From Vicinamibacterales bacterium (GTDB taxonomy: Bacteria; Acidobacteriota; Vicinamibacteria; Vicinamibacterales; UBA8438): a DNA stretch of 35,198 bases. The stretch spans positions 1 through 35,198 of the forward strand of contig CALLXD010000067.1 of the NCBI GenBank assembly GCA_937766455.1, written 5' to 3'. Shown here one piece after another: positions 1-6,981 of this stretch; within the stretch, counting starts at the first letter, position 1, and every line of letters begins with the position of its first letter. Both the position numbers and the translations under genes were made by a program. Below the pieces are notes generated by a model. The model did not search any database and was not told where the DNA came from. It worked only from the letters and a program-made list of their open reading frames with translations.

Positions 1-2
1 AA

Positions 3-851
3 GCGAATGACGCCTGGTGGAAGCCGCGGGTGGCAACCGGTCTGACCAGCGAGCGTTGGGCGCGCGCCATCGAGATTCGCCCTGGCACATTGGCGGGTCG
101 CCGCATTACCCACCACGCCATCGCCAGGCTCGTCCAGGAAGAGACCGACCCGGCGTTGGCCGCTGCGAACCAGGCCAATGCGGCTGGTGGTAGAGACCGG
201 TCCCGGACCGCCGGCACTTTCATGGAGTGGGCCGTGGGCAAGCAGGGCGAGATCATGCGTCCGGGTACCGGCAAGCTGATGCTCCCGGAGTCAGAGATCC
301 AGTGGGATATTCACTATTCGTCCGCGGGCGAAGAGGTGACCGACACCGTGCAGCTGGGCGTCTACCTCCATCCGGAGGATCAGGCGCCGAAGTACCGACA
401 GGTCCTGCATCTGATGGGCACCGGGGGTGTCGACATTGCGCCCAACACGGTAGCCGCGACGCAGGGATTCTTCCCCCTTCAGCGCGCGGCACGAATTGAG
501 AGTTTCCAGCCGCACATGCACCTGCGCGGCAAGGCGATGTCCATGGAGGCGATTTTGCCGAACGGCAGTCGCCAGGTCCTCAGCCACGTGGGTGACTTCA
601 ACTTCAACTGGCACAACAGCTACGTCTATGATGACGATTCGGCCCCGTTGCTTCCGAAGGGCACGCTCATCAAGGTCACGGCGTGGCACGACAACACGGC
701 CGCGAATCGGTCCAACCCAGACCCCAACGTGTGGGTCGGGTACGGCGACCGAACGGTTGACGAGATGGCCCATGCGTGGGTGAACGTGACCTACTTCGAG
801 GACGAGGACTACCAGGCCGAGGTGGCCAAGCGTGAGTCCACCGAGGAGTAG
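3..851 (+). CDS. PHM/DBM-like copper type II monooxygenase-like protein, 5'-truncated (copy A)
   Basis: The open frame continues to base 3 without a stop, so the GTG at 30 is not the start; the gene begins outside the window. The visible 282 residues align along their length with the C-terminal two thirds of the gene at 20758-22101 in the same orientation. All six copper-ligand positions expected of the peptidylglycine/dopamine monooxygenase fold are visible: a His-His pair (bases 111-116, in ITHHA), a later His in DIHYSS (312-314), the His-x-His of PHMHLRGK (513-521) and the Met of DEMA (765-767). That the first three form a CuH-like site and the last three a CuM-like site is inference from family knowledge. 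Copy A carries a short Ala/Asn-rich insert at about bases 140-215 that copy B lacks. By analogy with copy B the missing N-terminus should hold a signal peptide and a CxxCH cytochrome domain. The substrate is unknown. A hairpin and the partner gene follow downstream. Confidence 0.8.
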   Translation, partial: ANDAWWKPRVATGLTSERWARAIEIRPGTLAGRRITHHAIARLVQEETDPALAAANQANAAGGRDRSRTAGTFMEWAVGKQGEIMRPGTGKLMLPESEIQWDIHYSSAGEEVTDTVQLGVYLHPEDQAPKYRQVLHLMGTGGVDIAPNTVAATQGFFPLQRAARIESFQPHMHLRGKAMSMEAILPNGSRQVLSHVGDFNFNWHNSYVYDDDSAPLLPKGTLIKVTAWHDNTAANRSNPDPNVWVGYGDRTVDEMAHAWVNVTYFEDEDYQAEVAKRESTEE

Positions 852-916
852 CTGCCAGCCCCGCCTCTCGTCTTGTCGTCATGACACGACACAGTCCGTC
901 ATCGCTTCATTGAGAG

Positions 917-945
917 GGGCGCTGCCCGCAACGCGGGTGGCGCCC
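917..945 (+). terminator. Intercistronic hairpin between copper-protein gene A and its partner
   Basis: Outer stem GGGCGC (917-922) pairs with GCGCCC (940-945), and inner stem CCCGC (925-929) with GCGGG (933-937), separated by a 1-2 nt internal loop. A short T tract (TTTGT) follows, so it could be a weak intrinsic terminator or an mRNA-processing or stabilising hairpin. It lies 66 bases after the stop of the copper-protein gene and 28 bases before the partner's ATG. A hairpin of different sequence lies at the equivalent place in the second copy (22148-22176). Confidence 0.5.
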
Positions 946-973
946 TTTGTCGCTTACGTCCTGGAGTAGCCTC

Positions 974-1864
974 ATGCACCAGCACCCTCGCACGTCCCTG
1001 TTTGCCATCGCCGTGGCTGTCGTTGTTGCAGGATGGCTCCTTCCGGCCGTCGCTGACGCACAGCCGCCGCGCACCCCGCTGGCGTTGGAGCCTGCCGGGA
1101 GTACGGGTGAGGCGGTGTGGCCGGCGTACGAGGCATGGTCACGTAACGCCGACGAAAGCCTCACGTTGCTCGTGGGCTACTACAACCGGAACGAGGTCGC
1201 CGTCGACATCCTGATCGGACCGGACAACAACATCGGGCGTGGAGAGGACATGGGTCAGCCGACGCACTTCCTGCCCGGACGGAACTGGGGTGTGTTCTCG
1301 ATCACCGTGCCGGCGGATGAGGCCGAACGGCGGCTGAATTGGACGCTGCGTATCAACAATCAGTTGGCAGAGGTCCAGTTCTGGGCGAATCCACCCTACT
1401 TTGCCGATCCGTTTCTCAATGTCGCGAACGGCAACGTGCCGCCGATTCTCAAGGTCGGTCCTACGGGCCAGGAGCTGCAGGGTCCGCCCCACGGCGTGGT
1501 CGCCAGCTATTCGACCACTGTGGGTGAGCCGCTGACCTTGCTGCTGACCGTCAGGGACCAGCCACTGGTGGTTGAGCCGGAACAGCGCGCCGGTCGTCGT
1601 CGCCGGCCGCCACTGGGTGCCACCTGGAAGAAGTATCGGGGCCCCGGTCAGGTGACCTTCGAGGCGGACGGCATTGATGCTGGCCCTGTACTTACCCACC
1701 GCTTCGACGACCTCGCCGGCGGCGAGACGATGACATCGGTCACGTTTGACGCGCCTGGTCAGTACCGCCTCATGGCGACCGGTAACGACATCTCCGGCAA
1801 CGGCGGCGGCGGCGACCAATGCTGCTGGACGACCGCCCACGTCGATGTCACGGTAAACCCCTGA
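974..1864 (+). CDS. Secreted partner protein with C-terminal QCCW motif (copy A)
   Basis: A 296-residue exported protein of unknown function. The ATG at 974 is preferred over the upstream TTG (947) because GGAG lies 8 nt upstream and the protein then opens with a normal signal peptide: basic n-region, hydrophobic stretch to about residue 25, AxA-type cleavage before QPP. The mature part looks all-beta. It shares with the gene at 22199-23044 a block around GQPTxFxPGRxWGVF and a C-terminal stretch ending in QCCW plus a beta strand; the two adjacent cysteines could bind metal or form a disulfide. It directly follows the PHM-like copper protein, the same order as in the second copy, which suggests a shared function (substrate handling, copper delivery or scaffolding). 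No characterised family was recognised. Confidence 0.75.
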   Translation: MHQHPRTSLFAIAVAVVVAGWLLPAVADAQPPRTPLALEPAGSTGEAVWPAYEAWSRNADESLTLLVGYYNRNEVAVDILIGPDNNIGRGEDMGQPTHFLPGRNWGVFSITVPADEAERRLNWTLRINNQLAEVQFWANPPYFADPFLNVANGNVPPILKVGPTGQELQGPPHGVVASYSTTVGEPLTLLLTVRDQPLVVEPEQRAGRRRRPPLGATWKKYRGPGQVTFEADGIDAGPVLTHRFDDLAGGETMTSVTFDAPGQYRLMATGNDISGNGGGGDQCCWTTAHVDVTVNP

Positions 1865-1922
1865 CCTCACCTTGTCAGCGCCGCTAGACCGCCGCAGCGT
1901 ACGCCACGCTCTTGTCCAAATT

Positions 1923-2864
1923 TCAGTAGCCGCGTGTCGGGTCGACGGCGGAGGGCGGACGGCGGCCTGACTCCACATGCGCCAGCGCGTCGAGGAAGGC
2001 CTCGCCGGCCTCTTCGACATGTGTCACACCCGCCACGTGAGGGGTCACCACCACGCCATCTGTGTGCCACAGCGGCGAATCCGATGGGAGGGGTTCGGTG
2101 TCGAACACGTCCAACACAGCCCCGGTCACCGTGCCGGCGTGCAGGGCGTCGAGCAGTGCCGTTGTATCCAGTAGTCCACCACGGGCGACGTTGATGACCA
2201 CCGTGTCTCGGCAGCGGCCGAGCACGGTCGCATCCACAAGACCCCGGGTGAGCGGAGTCAGCGGGGCGGCCAACACGAGCCACCGGGCACCCTGGACGCG
2301 GCTGCTCAGGCGGTCGACTGGGTAGAGCTGGTCGAACGACGGCGCGGTTCGCCCCGAACGCGAGATGCCGATGGTCGTACACCCGAGGGCTTTGAACTGT
2401 CCCGCAATCGCCGATCCGACGGAACCGGTCCCAATGATCACCGCCGTCGTGCCGCGCATCGTAATCGGCTCCACCGGCGCCCATCGACCCACGCGCTGAT
2501 CGCGGTGAAACGGCAGCACCCGCTGGCACACCGCAAGAGCGTGTCCCACGCAATACTCGGCCATCCGGTCGCCGAGCGCGCCGGTCGTGCGCGTGAGGGT
2601 AATGCCGTCCGGCCAACGTCTGGGACCGAGGAGGGCATCGACACCGGCCCCGGTCGAATGCACCCATCGCACAGACGACCCTTCGCACGAGATGGGGGTG
2701 GCGAAGCCGACAACCGCATCGGCCCAGCGCGAGTCCCCGTCCGCGACGGTGGTCGCGGTACGGACTCGACACACCAGCTCGGTGCGGCGAGCCGAGAGGT
2801 AGGCGGCCAGGGCGTCGCCCCGGTCGTCGATGATCAGGACGTGGCGGATATGCGTACTGGCCAT
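1923..2864 (-). CDS. D-isomer-specific 2-hydroxyacid dehydrogenase, NAD-binding
   Basis: A 313-residue enzyme of the D-2-hydroxyacid dehydrogenase superfamily, which interconverts 2-keto acids and D-2-hydroxy acids with NAD(P)H in the cytosol. Rossmann motif GTGSVG at about 145-150; catalytic Arg 228 (NVARGG), Glu 257 (DTEPLP) and His 276 (TPHVAG) are all present. The start ATG at 2864 gives a normal N-terminus (MASTHIRHVLIIDD); the frame stays open further upstream but would overlap the preceding gene and adds low-complexity sequence. Last gene of a minus-strand run arsR - DUF3291 - alkA-like - this gene, 13 nt after the glycosylase stop. The N-terminal catalytic domain is divergent, like the glyoxylate/hydroxypyruvate reductase side of the family; the substrate cannot be read from sequence. 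Confidence 0.88.
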   Translation of the reverse strand: MASTHIRHVLIIDDRGDALAAYLSARRTELVCRVRTATTVADGDSRWADAVVGFATPISCEGSSVRWVHSTGAGVDALLGPRRWPDGITLTRTTGALGDRMAEYCVGHALAVCQRVLPFHRDQRVGRWAPVEPITMRGTTAVIIGTGSVGSAIAGQFKALGCTTIGISRSGRTAPSFDQLYPVDRLSSRVQGARWLVLAAPLTPLTRGLVDATVLGRCRDTVVINVARGGLLDTTALLDALHAGTVTGAVLDVFDTEPLPSDSPLWHTDGVVVTPHVAGVTHVEEAGEAFLDALAHVESGRRPPSAVDPTRGY

Positions 2865-2877
2865 CTGCTCGTCAGGT

Positions 2878-3465
2878 TCAGGGAACCACCGGGTCTCGCC
2901 CGCCCCGCGTCGAAAGGTAGTAGTGCCACAGGAGTCTGGCCGCCACCGCGCGCCAGGGCGCCCACGGCGCGGCAAGTCTGCGTAGACGTGCGTCGTCCGG
3001 CCGTTTTCGCAGCCGCTTGACCTGTTGTGCCGCGGTGGCCAAGGCGAGGTCGCCATCTGGCCAGACGTCTGGCCGTCGTAGCGCCATGACGAGGTAGATA
3101 TCGGCGGTCCACGCCCCGATGCCGCGTATGGCGACGAGGCGTCGCCGGACTTCCCGGTCGTCCACCCGACCCAGCGAGGTCAGGTCGAAGGCGCCACTGT
3201 GTAGCTGCTGGGCCAACCCGAGACAGTAGCTCGCCTTCTGTCTCGTGACGCCGGCCGTCTGGATCTCCGCGGCGCTCAGCGAAGCGATACGCTCCGGTGT
3301 CACCTCTCCGAACGTCTGACGCATCCGGTCGAACGTCGCCTTCGCCGATGCCAGCGACACCTGCTGTTCCAGAATGATCCGTACGAGCGTCGCATAGCCG
3401 GGCGGTCGTCCCCATAGCGGCGGTGGGCCGAACCGCTCGGCGATGCGAGCCAGGTCGGGGTCCAT
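2878..3465 (-). CDS. DNA-3-methyladenine glycosylase II (AlkA-like, HhH-GPD family)
   Basis: Base-excision repair glycosylase that removes alkylated purines. The HhH-GPD core is clear: a helix-hairpin-helix element IRGIGAWTAD at about residues 113-122 followed by the catalytic-Asp region VWPDGDLAL (about 134-142). No FeS-type C-terminal cysteines, as expected for AlkA rather than EndoIII. Start: the only convenient ATG is at 3465 (MDPDLARIAER, 195 residues), but the upstream residues TAIQRLTRARLLDGVDAL resemble the usual family N-terminus, so initiation at a rare codon such as CTG 3510, or further upstream overlapping the preceding gene, is possible. Sits between the DUF3291 gene and the hydroxyacid dehydrogenase gene, in an arsR-led minus-strand operon. 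Confidence 0.88.
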   Translation of the reverse strand: MDPDLARIAERFGPPPLWGRPPGYATLVRIILEQQVSLASAKATFDRMRQTFGEVTPERIASLSAAEIQTAGVTRQKASYCLGLAQQLHSGAFDLTSLGRVDDREVRRRLVAIRGIGAWTADIYLVMALRRPDVWPDGDLALATAAQQVKRLRKRPDDARLRRLAAPWAPWRAVAARLLWHYYLSTRGGRDPVVP

Positions 3466-3545
3466 GCTGGACAGCGCGTCGACACCGTCGAGCAGGCGCG
3501 CCCTGGTCAGGCGCTGGATGGCGGTGTGCCCCGTTCCTCGACGGG

Positions 3546-4028
3546 TCACTGCTGGCCTTTCGACCCGGCCGCGTCGCGCTGTGGCCCGGGGGGTCGAAAC
3601 GGCTGGCCGAAGGTGAACGCCTCGGCGGCGGGTCCGTTCCGAGCCAGGCGTTCCAGACGGTTCTTGCCCTCCTCGCCATCCGGGCGGTGGTCCTTCGGCA
3701 CCCACCAGAGGACGGATGTGGGCGGCTCCATTGGCAAAAACCAACGCTGCCGATCTCGGAGCGGGCCGGCGTGGACGCCTCGGTAGGCATAGTCACGAAG
3801 GGCGTCGATCGACGTCCAGACGGACAGGTTCAACAGCAGATGTCGTCGGCCGAATACGCTCAACGAACCGGCCTCGTTGTCGTCCATCACGAGGCGCCAG
3901 ACAAACCCCGTCGACGCTTCCGCCGCCGCGTTCATCTCGTCGATCTGGGCGACGAACCCGGCCATGACGGGGTCGGCCAGCGACGCCCGCATCTGCGCAA
4001 TGTTGAGTTGAGCCAGGTGTTGAGTCAT
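3546..4028 (-). CDS. DUF3291 domain protein
   Basis: A 160-residue protein that matches the DUF3291 pattern along its whole length: an N-terminal HLAQLNIAQMR strand, DPVMAGFVAQIDEMNAAA helix, GFVWRL strand, the SVWTSIDALRDYAYRG block, an LWWVP strand and the late GPAAEAFTFGQPF segment. This is a dimeric ferredoxin-like/ABM-type fold with no established reaction. Start ATG 4028, 12 nt after the arsR stop, so the two are almost certainly co-transcribed. The C-terminal 15 residues are low-complexity. The downstream glycosylase gene begins close to, or overlapping, its end. Confidence 0.85.
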   Translation of the reverse strand: MTQHLAQLNIAQMRASLADPVMAGFVAQIDEMNAAAEASTGFVWRLVMDDNEAGSLSVFGRRHLLLNLSVWTSIDALRDYAYRGVHAGPLRDRQRWFLPMEPPTSVLWWVPKDHRPDGEEGKNRLERLARNGPAAEAFTFGQPFRPPGPQRDAAGSKGQQ

Positions 4029-4040
4029 CGCGGCCTTCCC

Positions 4041-4424
4041 TCAGCCGTCGCAGCACGGGAGTCCCGGCGCGGCTTCGACGACCGGCAGCTCGCGCCCAGT
4101 GTTGCAGCACAGCCGTGTCCGGTCGCGCGCGGTTGTCGGGAGGTGCGTGAGCGAATGCATCGTGGCCTCCAGGACCGTGCGCAGCACCGGGTCGCGCGGG
4201 CTGGCCAGGCGATAGTGGACCCACAATCCGTCGCGTCGGTCCGCCACCAGGCCCGCCCGTTTCAGATACGCGAGATGGCGCGACGTGGTCGGCTGCGGAA
4301 TCCGCAAACTCTGGTGGATATCGCACACGCACACCTCACCGGCACCAAGCAAACCCAGAATACGAAGCCGGGTCCGATCGGCGAGTGCTTTGAAGACGGT
4401 CTCCATCAACTCTATGCGATTCAC
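4041..4424 (-). CDS. arsR: ArsR/SmtB-family As(III)-responsive repressor
   Basis: A 127-residue winged-helix metalloregulator. The GTG at 4424 is chosen (protein MNRIELMETVFKALADRTR) with a GGGAG ribosome site upstream; ATG 4406 is the alternative. The classical alpha3 inducer motif CVCDIH is present with Cys32 and Cys34 at the same numbers as in plasmid R773 ArsR, but the third position (Cys37 there) is His here. The recognition helix follows (QPTTSRHLAYLKRAGL). The C-terminal tail holds two extra Cys pairs (106-107 in LCCN, 124-125 in PCCDG), recalling the C-terminal As(III) site described for Acidithiobacillus ArsR. It diverges from arsM-arsC and heads its own operon with three downstream genes. 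It should repress both promoters in the 4425-4544 gap until arsenite binds. Confidence 0.92.
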   Translation of the reverse strand: MNRIELMETVFKALADRTRLRILGLLGAGEVCVCDIHQSLRIPQPTTSRHLAYLKRAGLVADRRDGLWVHYRLASPRDPVLRTVLEATMHSLTHLPTTARDRTRLCCNTGRELPVVEAAPGLPCCDG

Positions 4425-4446
4425 AACCTTGTCTCCCTGGACCGCA

Positions 4447-4504
4447 AGTATATGCGCCTTGACACATATATCGTGAACCAATAGATTCATATATCTGCAT
4501 ATAC
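4447..4504. promoter_or_regulatory. Divergent arsR/arsM operator-promoter region
   Basis: A sharply AT-rich island (about 4440-4520) inside GC-rich DNA, between the divergent arsR and arsM genes. Visible structure: an 8-bp perfect inverted repeat GTATATGC (4448-4455) / GCATATAC (4497-4504), and a direct repeat CATATATC at 4465-4472 and 4488-4495 (23-bp spacing, about two helical turns). On the minus strand a good -10 box TATACT (4447-4452) could serve arsR, with a weaker TTCACG (4472-4477) at 19 nt. These repeats are the obvious candidates for ArsR binding; the exact operator is not determinable by eye. Confidence 0.6.
4459..4487 (+). promoter_or_regulatory. Sigma-70 promoter for arsM-arsC
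   Basis: A consensus -35 box TTGACA (4459-4464), a 17-nt spacer and TAGATT (4482-4487, 4 of 6 to consensus) precede arsM by 57 nt. One copy of the CATATATC repeat lies in the spacer and the second overlaps and follows the -10 box, so a repressor bound there would block polymerase. Confidence 0.6.
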
Positions 4505-4544
4505 AAATATAAATAGACACACACATTCTCACACGGAGGCAGGC

Positions 4545-5393
4545 ATGACGACGGCAAGCGAGATCGGCGATGCGGTGAAACGGAAGTACGGGGAAATTGC
4601 GGAGCAGGTTGGTGCGGGGGCCAATGCCGCGTGCTGCGGGCCCACGGCCTGCGGTTGCGGAGGGACGGACCCGATTACCGGAGACCTGTATGACGACAGC
4701 CAGGTCTCGGGTCTTCCGGACGGGGCGGTGGCCGCCTCGCTCGGCTGCGGAAACCCGACGGCTCTGGCAGACCTGCGGCCGGGAGAGACGGTGTTGGATC
4801 TCGGCTCAGGCGGGGGCATCGACGTGCTGCTCTCAGCCCGCCGCGTTGGCCCCGCTGGTCGCGCCTACGGGCTGGACATGACCGACCAGATGCTCGCGCT
4901 GTCCCGAAGAAACCAGAAGGCGGCGGCGGTGACGAATGTGGAGTTTCTCAAAGGAACCATCGAGGCGATACCACTCCCGGACGCGTCGGTCGATGTCATT
5001 ATCTCGAACTGCGTGATCAACCTCTCTAGCGACAAGGACCGTGTATTTGCTGAGGCCAAGCGTGTGCTGAAGCCGGGTGGCCGCCTTGCGGTCTCCGATG
5101 TGGTCCGGCGCCGCGAGGTCGACGATGACCTGCGTCGGAGCATGGAACTGTGGGTGGGCTGCGTTGCCGGCGCCCTCGAAGCGTCTGACTATCGCCGGCG
5201 ACTCGCCACGGCCGGTTTCGTCGACATCGACATGGAACCGACCCGCGTCTATGGAAGCGCCGACGCAGCCGCGTTCTTGACCGAGGCGGGATTCGACCCG
5301 GAGACGGTGGCGAGTGCCGACGGCGCCTTCATGAGCGCCTTTGTCCGAGCGAGGCGAGAAGCCGCGGAGCCCCCGGCTTCTGAGCTACCCTAG
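4545..5393 (+). CDS. arsM: Arsenite S-adenosylmethionine methyltransferase ArsM
   Basis: Methylates trivalent arsenic with SAM to mono-, di- and trimethylated, partly volatile species in the cytosol. 282 residues. The SAM-binding motif [10 protein letters not shown] is at about 84-93 and the acidic GLDMT at 109-113. The conserved As(III) cysteines are visible: Cys68 (SLGCGNP), Cys156 (ISNCVIN) and Cys206 (WVGCVAG), plus an N-terminal Cys cluster (30, 31, 36, 38). ATG 4545 has GGAGG 6-9 nt upstream. First gene of a two-gene operon, with arsC starting 6 nt after its stop, divergent from arsR. This is an ordinary ArsM by length and motifs. Confidence 0.95.
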   Translation: MTTASEIGDAVKRKYGEIAEQVGAGANAACCGPTACGCGGTDPITGDLYDDSQVSGLPDGAVAASLGCGNPTALADLRPGETVLDLGSGGGIDVLLSARRVGPAGRAYGLDMTDQMLALSRRNQKAAAVTNVEFLKGTIEAIPLPDASVDVIISNCVINLSSDKDRVFAEAKRVLKPGGRLAVSDVVRRREVDDDLRRSMELWVGCVAGALEASDYRRRLATAGFVDIDMEPTRVYGSADAAAFLTEAGFDPETVASADGAFMSAFVRARREAAEPPASELP

Positions 5394-5399
5394 ACCGCC

Positions 5400-5837
5400 A
5401 TGCTTGAGCGACCCGATCTCAATTCAGGGCCACCACGCCCTGGACTGTTGTTTCTCTGTGTTGCCAACTCCGCGCGCAGCCAAATGGCCGAGGGGTTGGC
5501 GCGTGCGCGGTTCGGTGAACGGCGTGTGGTGCAGAGTGCTGGTTCGGCGCCCAGCGCCGTTCACCCGCTCGCCGTGGCGGCGATGGCTGAACTCGGTATC
5601 GATATTTCCACCCAACGGTCCAAGCACGTGGACAGCATCGACCCGGCTACGGTGGAGACCATCGTGACGCTTTGCGCGGACGAGGTCTGCCCCGCCATGC
5701 TTGGCGCCGGCGCCACGCTGCTGCACTGGGCGCTGCCGGATCCGGCGGATGCCTCGGGCACCGCTGCAGACCAGCTGGTTCGATTCAGGCACACTCGGGA
5801 TGATATTGCTCGTCGGCTTCCACAGCTCGAGCCCTGA
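5400..5837 (+). CDS. arsC: Arsenate reductase, low-molecular-weight tyrosine-phosphatase type
   Basis: A 145-residue protein with the LMW-PTP P-loop CVANSAR (Cys20 to Arg26, C-x5-R) followed by SQMAEGLAR, the signature of thioredoxin-coupled ArsC. It would reduce arsenate to arsenite, feeding ArsM. The later TLCADEVCP segment carries two more Cys that may take part in the disulfide cascade, and DPAD matches the general-acid Asp loop. ATG 5400 lies 6 nt after the arsM stop. A plain LMW protein-tyrosine phosphatase is the alternative, but context and the Asn-Ser-Ala-Arg loop favour arsenate reductase. No arsB/acr3 efflux gene is seen in the window. Confidence 0.88.
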   Translation: MLERPDLNSGPPRPGLLFLCVANSARSQMAEGLARARFGERRVVQSAGSAPSAVHPLAVAAMAELGIDISTQRSKHVDSIDPATVETIVTLCADEVCPAMLGAGATLLHWALPDPADASGTAADQLVRFRHTRDDIARRLPQLEP

Positions 5838-5859
5838 CCTGCCTGCCTTTCGGGTCAGG
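5833..5859 (+). terminator. Possible hairpin at the end of arsC
   Basis: CCTGACC (5833-5839) pairs with GGTCAGG (5853-5859) around a 13-nt loop and overlaps the arsC stop codon. No T tract follows, so intrinsic termination is doubtful. It lies between convergent genes; a G9 run (5879-5887) sits between it and the end of the minus-strand gene. Confidence 0.3.
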
Positions 5860-5898
5860 CCCGCGCGCTAGCTTGTGTGGGGGGGGGATGCGGGACGG

Positions 5899-6711
5899 TT
5901 ACCAGCGGAGAACCCGCCGGCCTCGCCATTCGGGGCCTTCGATGACGAAGCGCCACTCCGGATTGCGACGTTCGTCTCGGAGGGCCTGTCGCACGAGATC
6001 GAAGGTAGCCATGTGCTCGTCTGCGCACTCGAAATACGTGATGAAGTCGTATTCGCCCGCGCGCTGATACCCGTCCGGGTTGTGATACAGCCGTCGGTAG
6101 ATTGTCTGAGTCCCGGCCTCGGCCGCCACCGCGTGGCCCTCGGCCTGTCCGCCGGTCTTCCGGTCTGTATGCGGATAGAAATAGGCGTGGCGCTCGAGGA
6201 TGTTCATGCTCCACCAGGCCGGGGTCTTGCTCATCGGAAAAATAATGACGTTGCCGGCCGTTTGGCCCGACTGTCGCGATGCGGCCCCGGTGTCTACGTA
6301 CTCCTGCAACGCGGCACTCGCGTACCGCGGCATCTTCACCGATCCATCCACGGCCTTCACGGACGCGGCGTCGCCGAGCCGGCGTACGAGCTCGGCTTCG
6401 ATGTCGACGAGACGCGGACGATACTTCGCGGTGACGTGCGCCACGTATTCGGCCGAGAGCAGGCCGTCGTGGCACTGGCGCGTGGTGGTCGCCTTCAGGA
6501 ACTGGACCGTTTCGTTCGACGACGGATTTGGGCTCCCGTCGGCGTGGAAATCATTGAAAAACCCACGCGCGATACAGGAGCCTGCGTCCCGAAGCCGTGT
6601 CCGCGCACGTGCATGTTCCTTCAGCGTGACGAACAGGAATTTCGAATAGACCAAGTTCACGTCCAGTGCGCTGGTGGTCTTGCCGTCGGTGCCGGGCACT
6701 CGGTAGAACAT
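5899..6711 (-). CDS. Chlorite dismutase-family-like heme protein
   Basis: 270 residues. The C-terminal half (about 150-270) follows the chlorite-dismutase/HemQ superfamily pattern: FPMSKTPAWW, then RRLYH (His210, at the position of the proximal heme ligand), then GEYDFITYFEC resembling the DFITYFET of true chlorite dismutases, and an amphipathic helix. Known members detoxify chlorite, finish heme synthesis (HemQ), or have no known function. The N-terminal half is hard to place: it holds TLKEHARARTRL and scattered Cys and lacks a clear signal peptide. An AGGA site lies about 9 nt before ATG 6711. Monocistronic, convergent with arsC. A chlorite-degrading role cannot be claimed: the distal arginine was not located with confidence. 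Confidence 0.5.
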   Translation of the reverse strand: MFYRVPGTDGKTTSALDVNLVYSKFLFVTLKEHARARTRLRDAGSCIARGFFNDFHADGSPNPSSNETVQFLKATTTRQCHDGLLSAEYVAHVTAKYRPRLVDIEAELVRRLGDAASVKAVDGSVKMPRYASAALQEYVDTGAASRQSGQTAGNVIIFPMSKTPAWWSMNILERHAYFYPHTDRKTGGQAEGHAVAAEAGTQTIYRRLYHNPDGYQRAGEYDFITYFECADEHMATFDLVRQALRDERRNPEWRFVIEGPEWRGRRVLRW

Positions 6712-6981
6712 GTCTTGTGGTCCTGTGGTGACTATCGGCCTCTGTCCCCGCGATCGGGACGTTGCCGGTGAAGAAACCGGGCGGGGCGCGTAACAGTATG
6801 CAACGACGCGCAGCCGAAGCGCCCTCCGACCTGCGGGGCTGCGGGATACTCGAACCTGAGCCGCGCTCCGGATGTACCCTAAGATGAGCGTGGTTCGGTG
6901 CCCTGATTTCTGCGGCGTCGGTCGGCGGATGTCGCCGTCGTCGTCGACCGTGACGCGAGACTCTTTCTATCCCAAGTTCAG

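Noticed and set aside
3423..4484. 353-codon plus-strand open frame across alkA-like, DUF3291 and arsR genes
   Set aside because: Runs antisense to three well-supported genes and shows no family motif.
5875..6771. 298-codon plus-strand frame opposite the chlorite dismutase-like gene
   Set aside because: No motif; the minus strand carries recognisable heme-protein motifs and a ribosome site.
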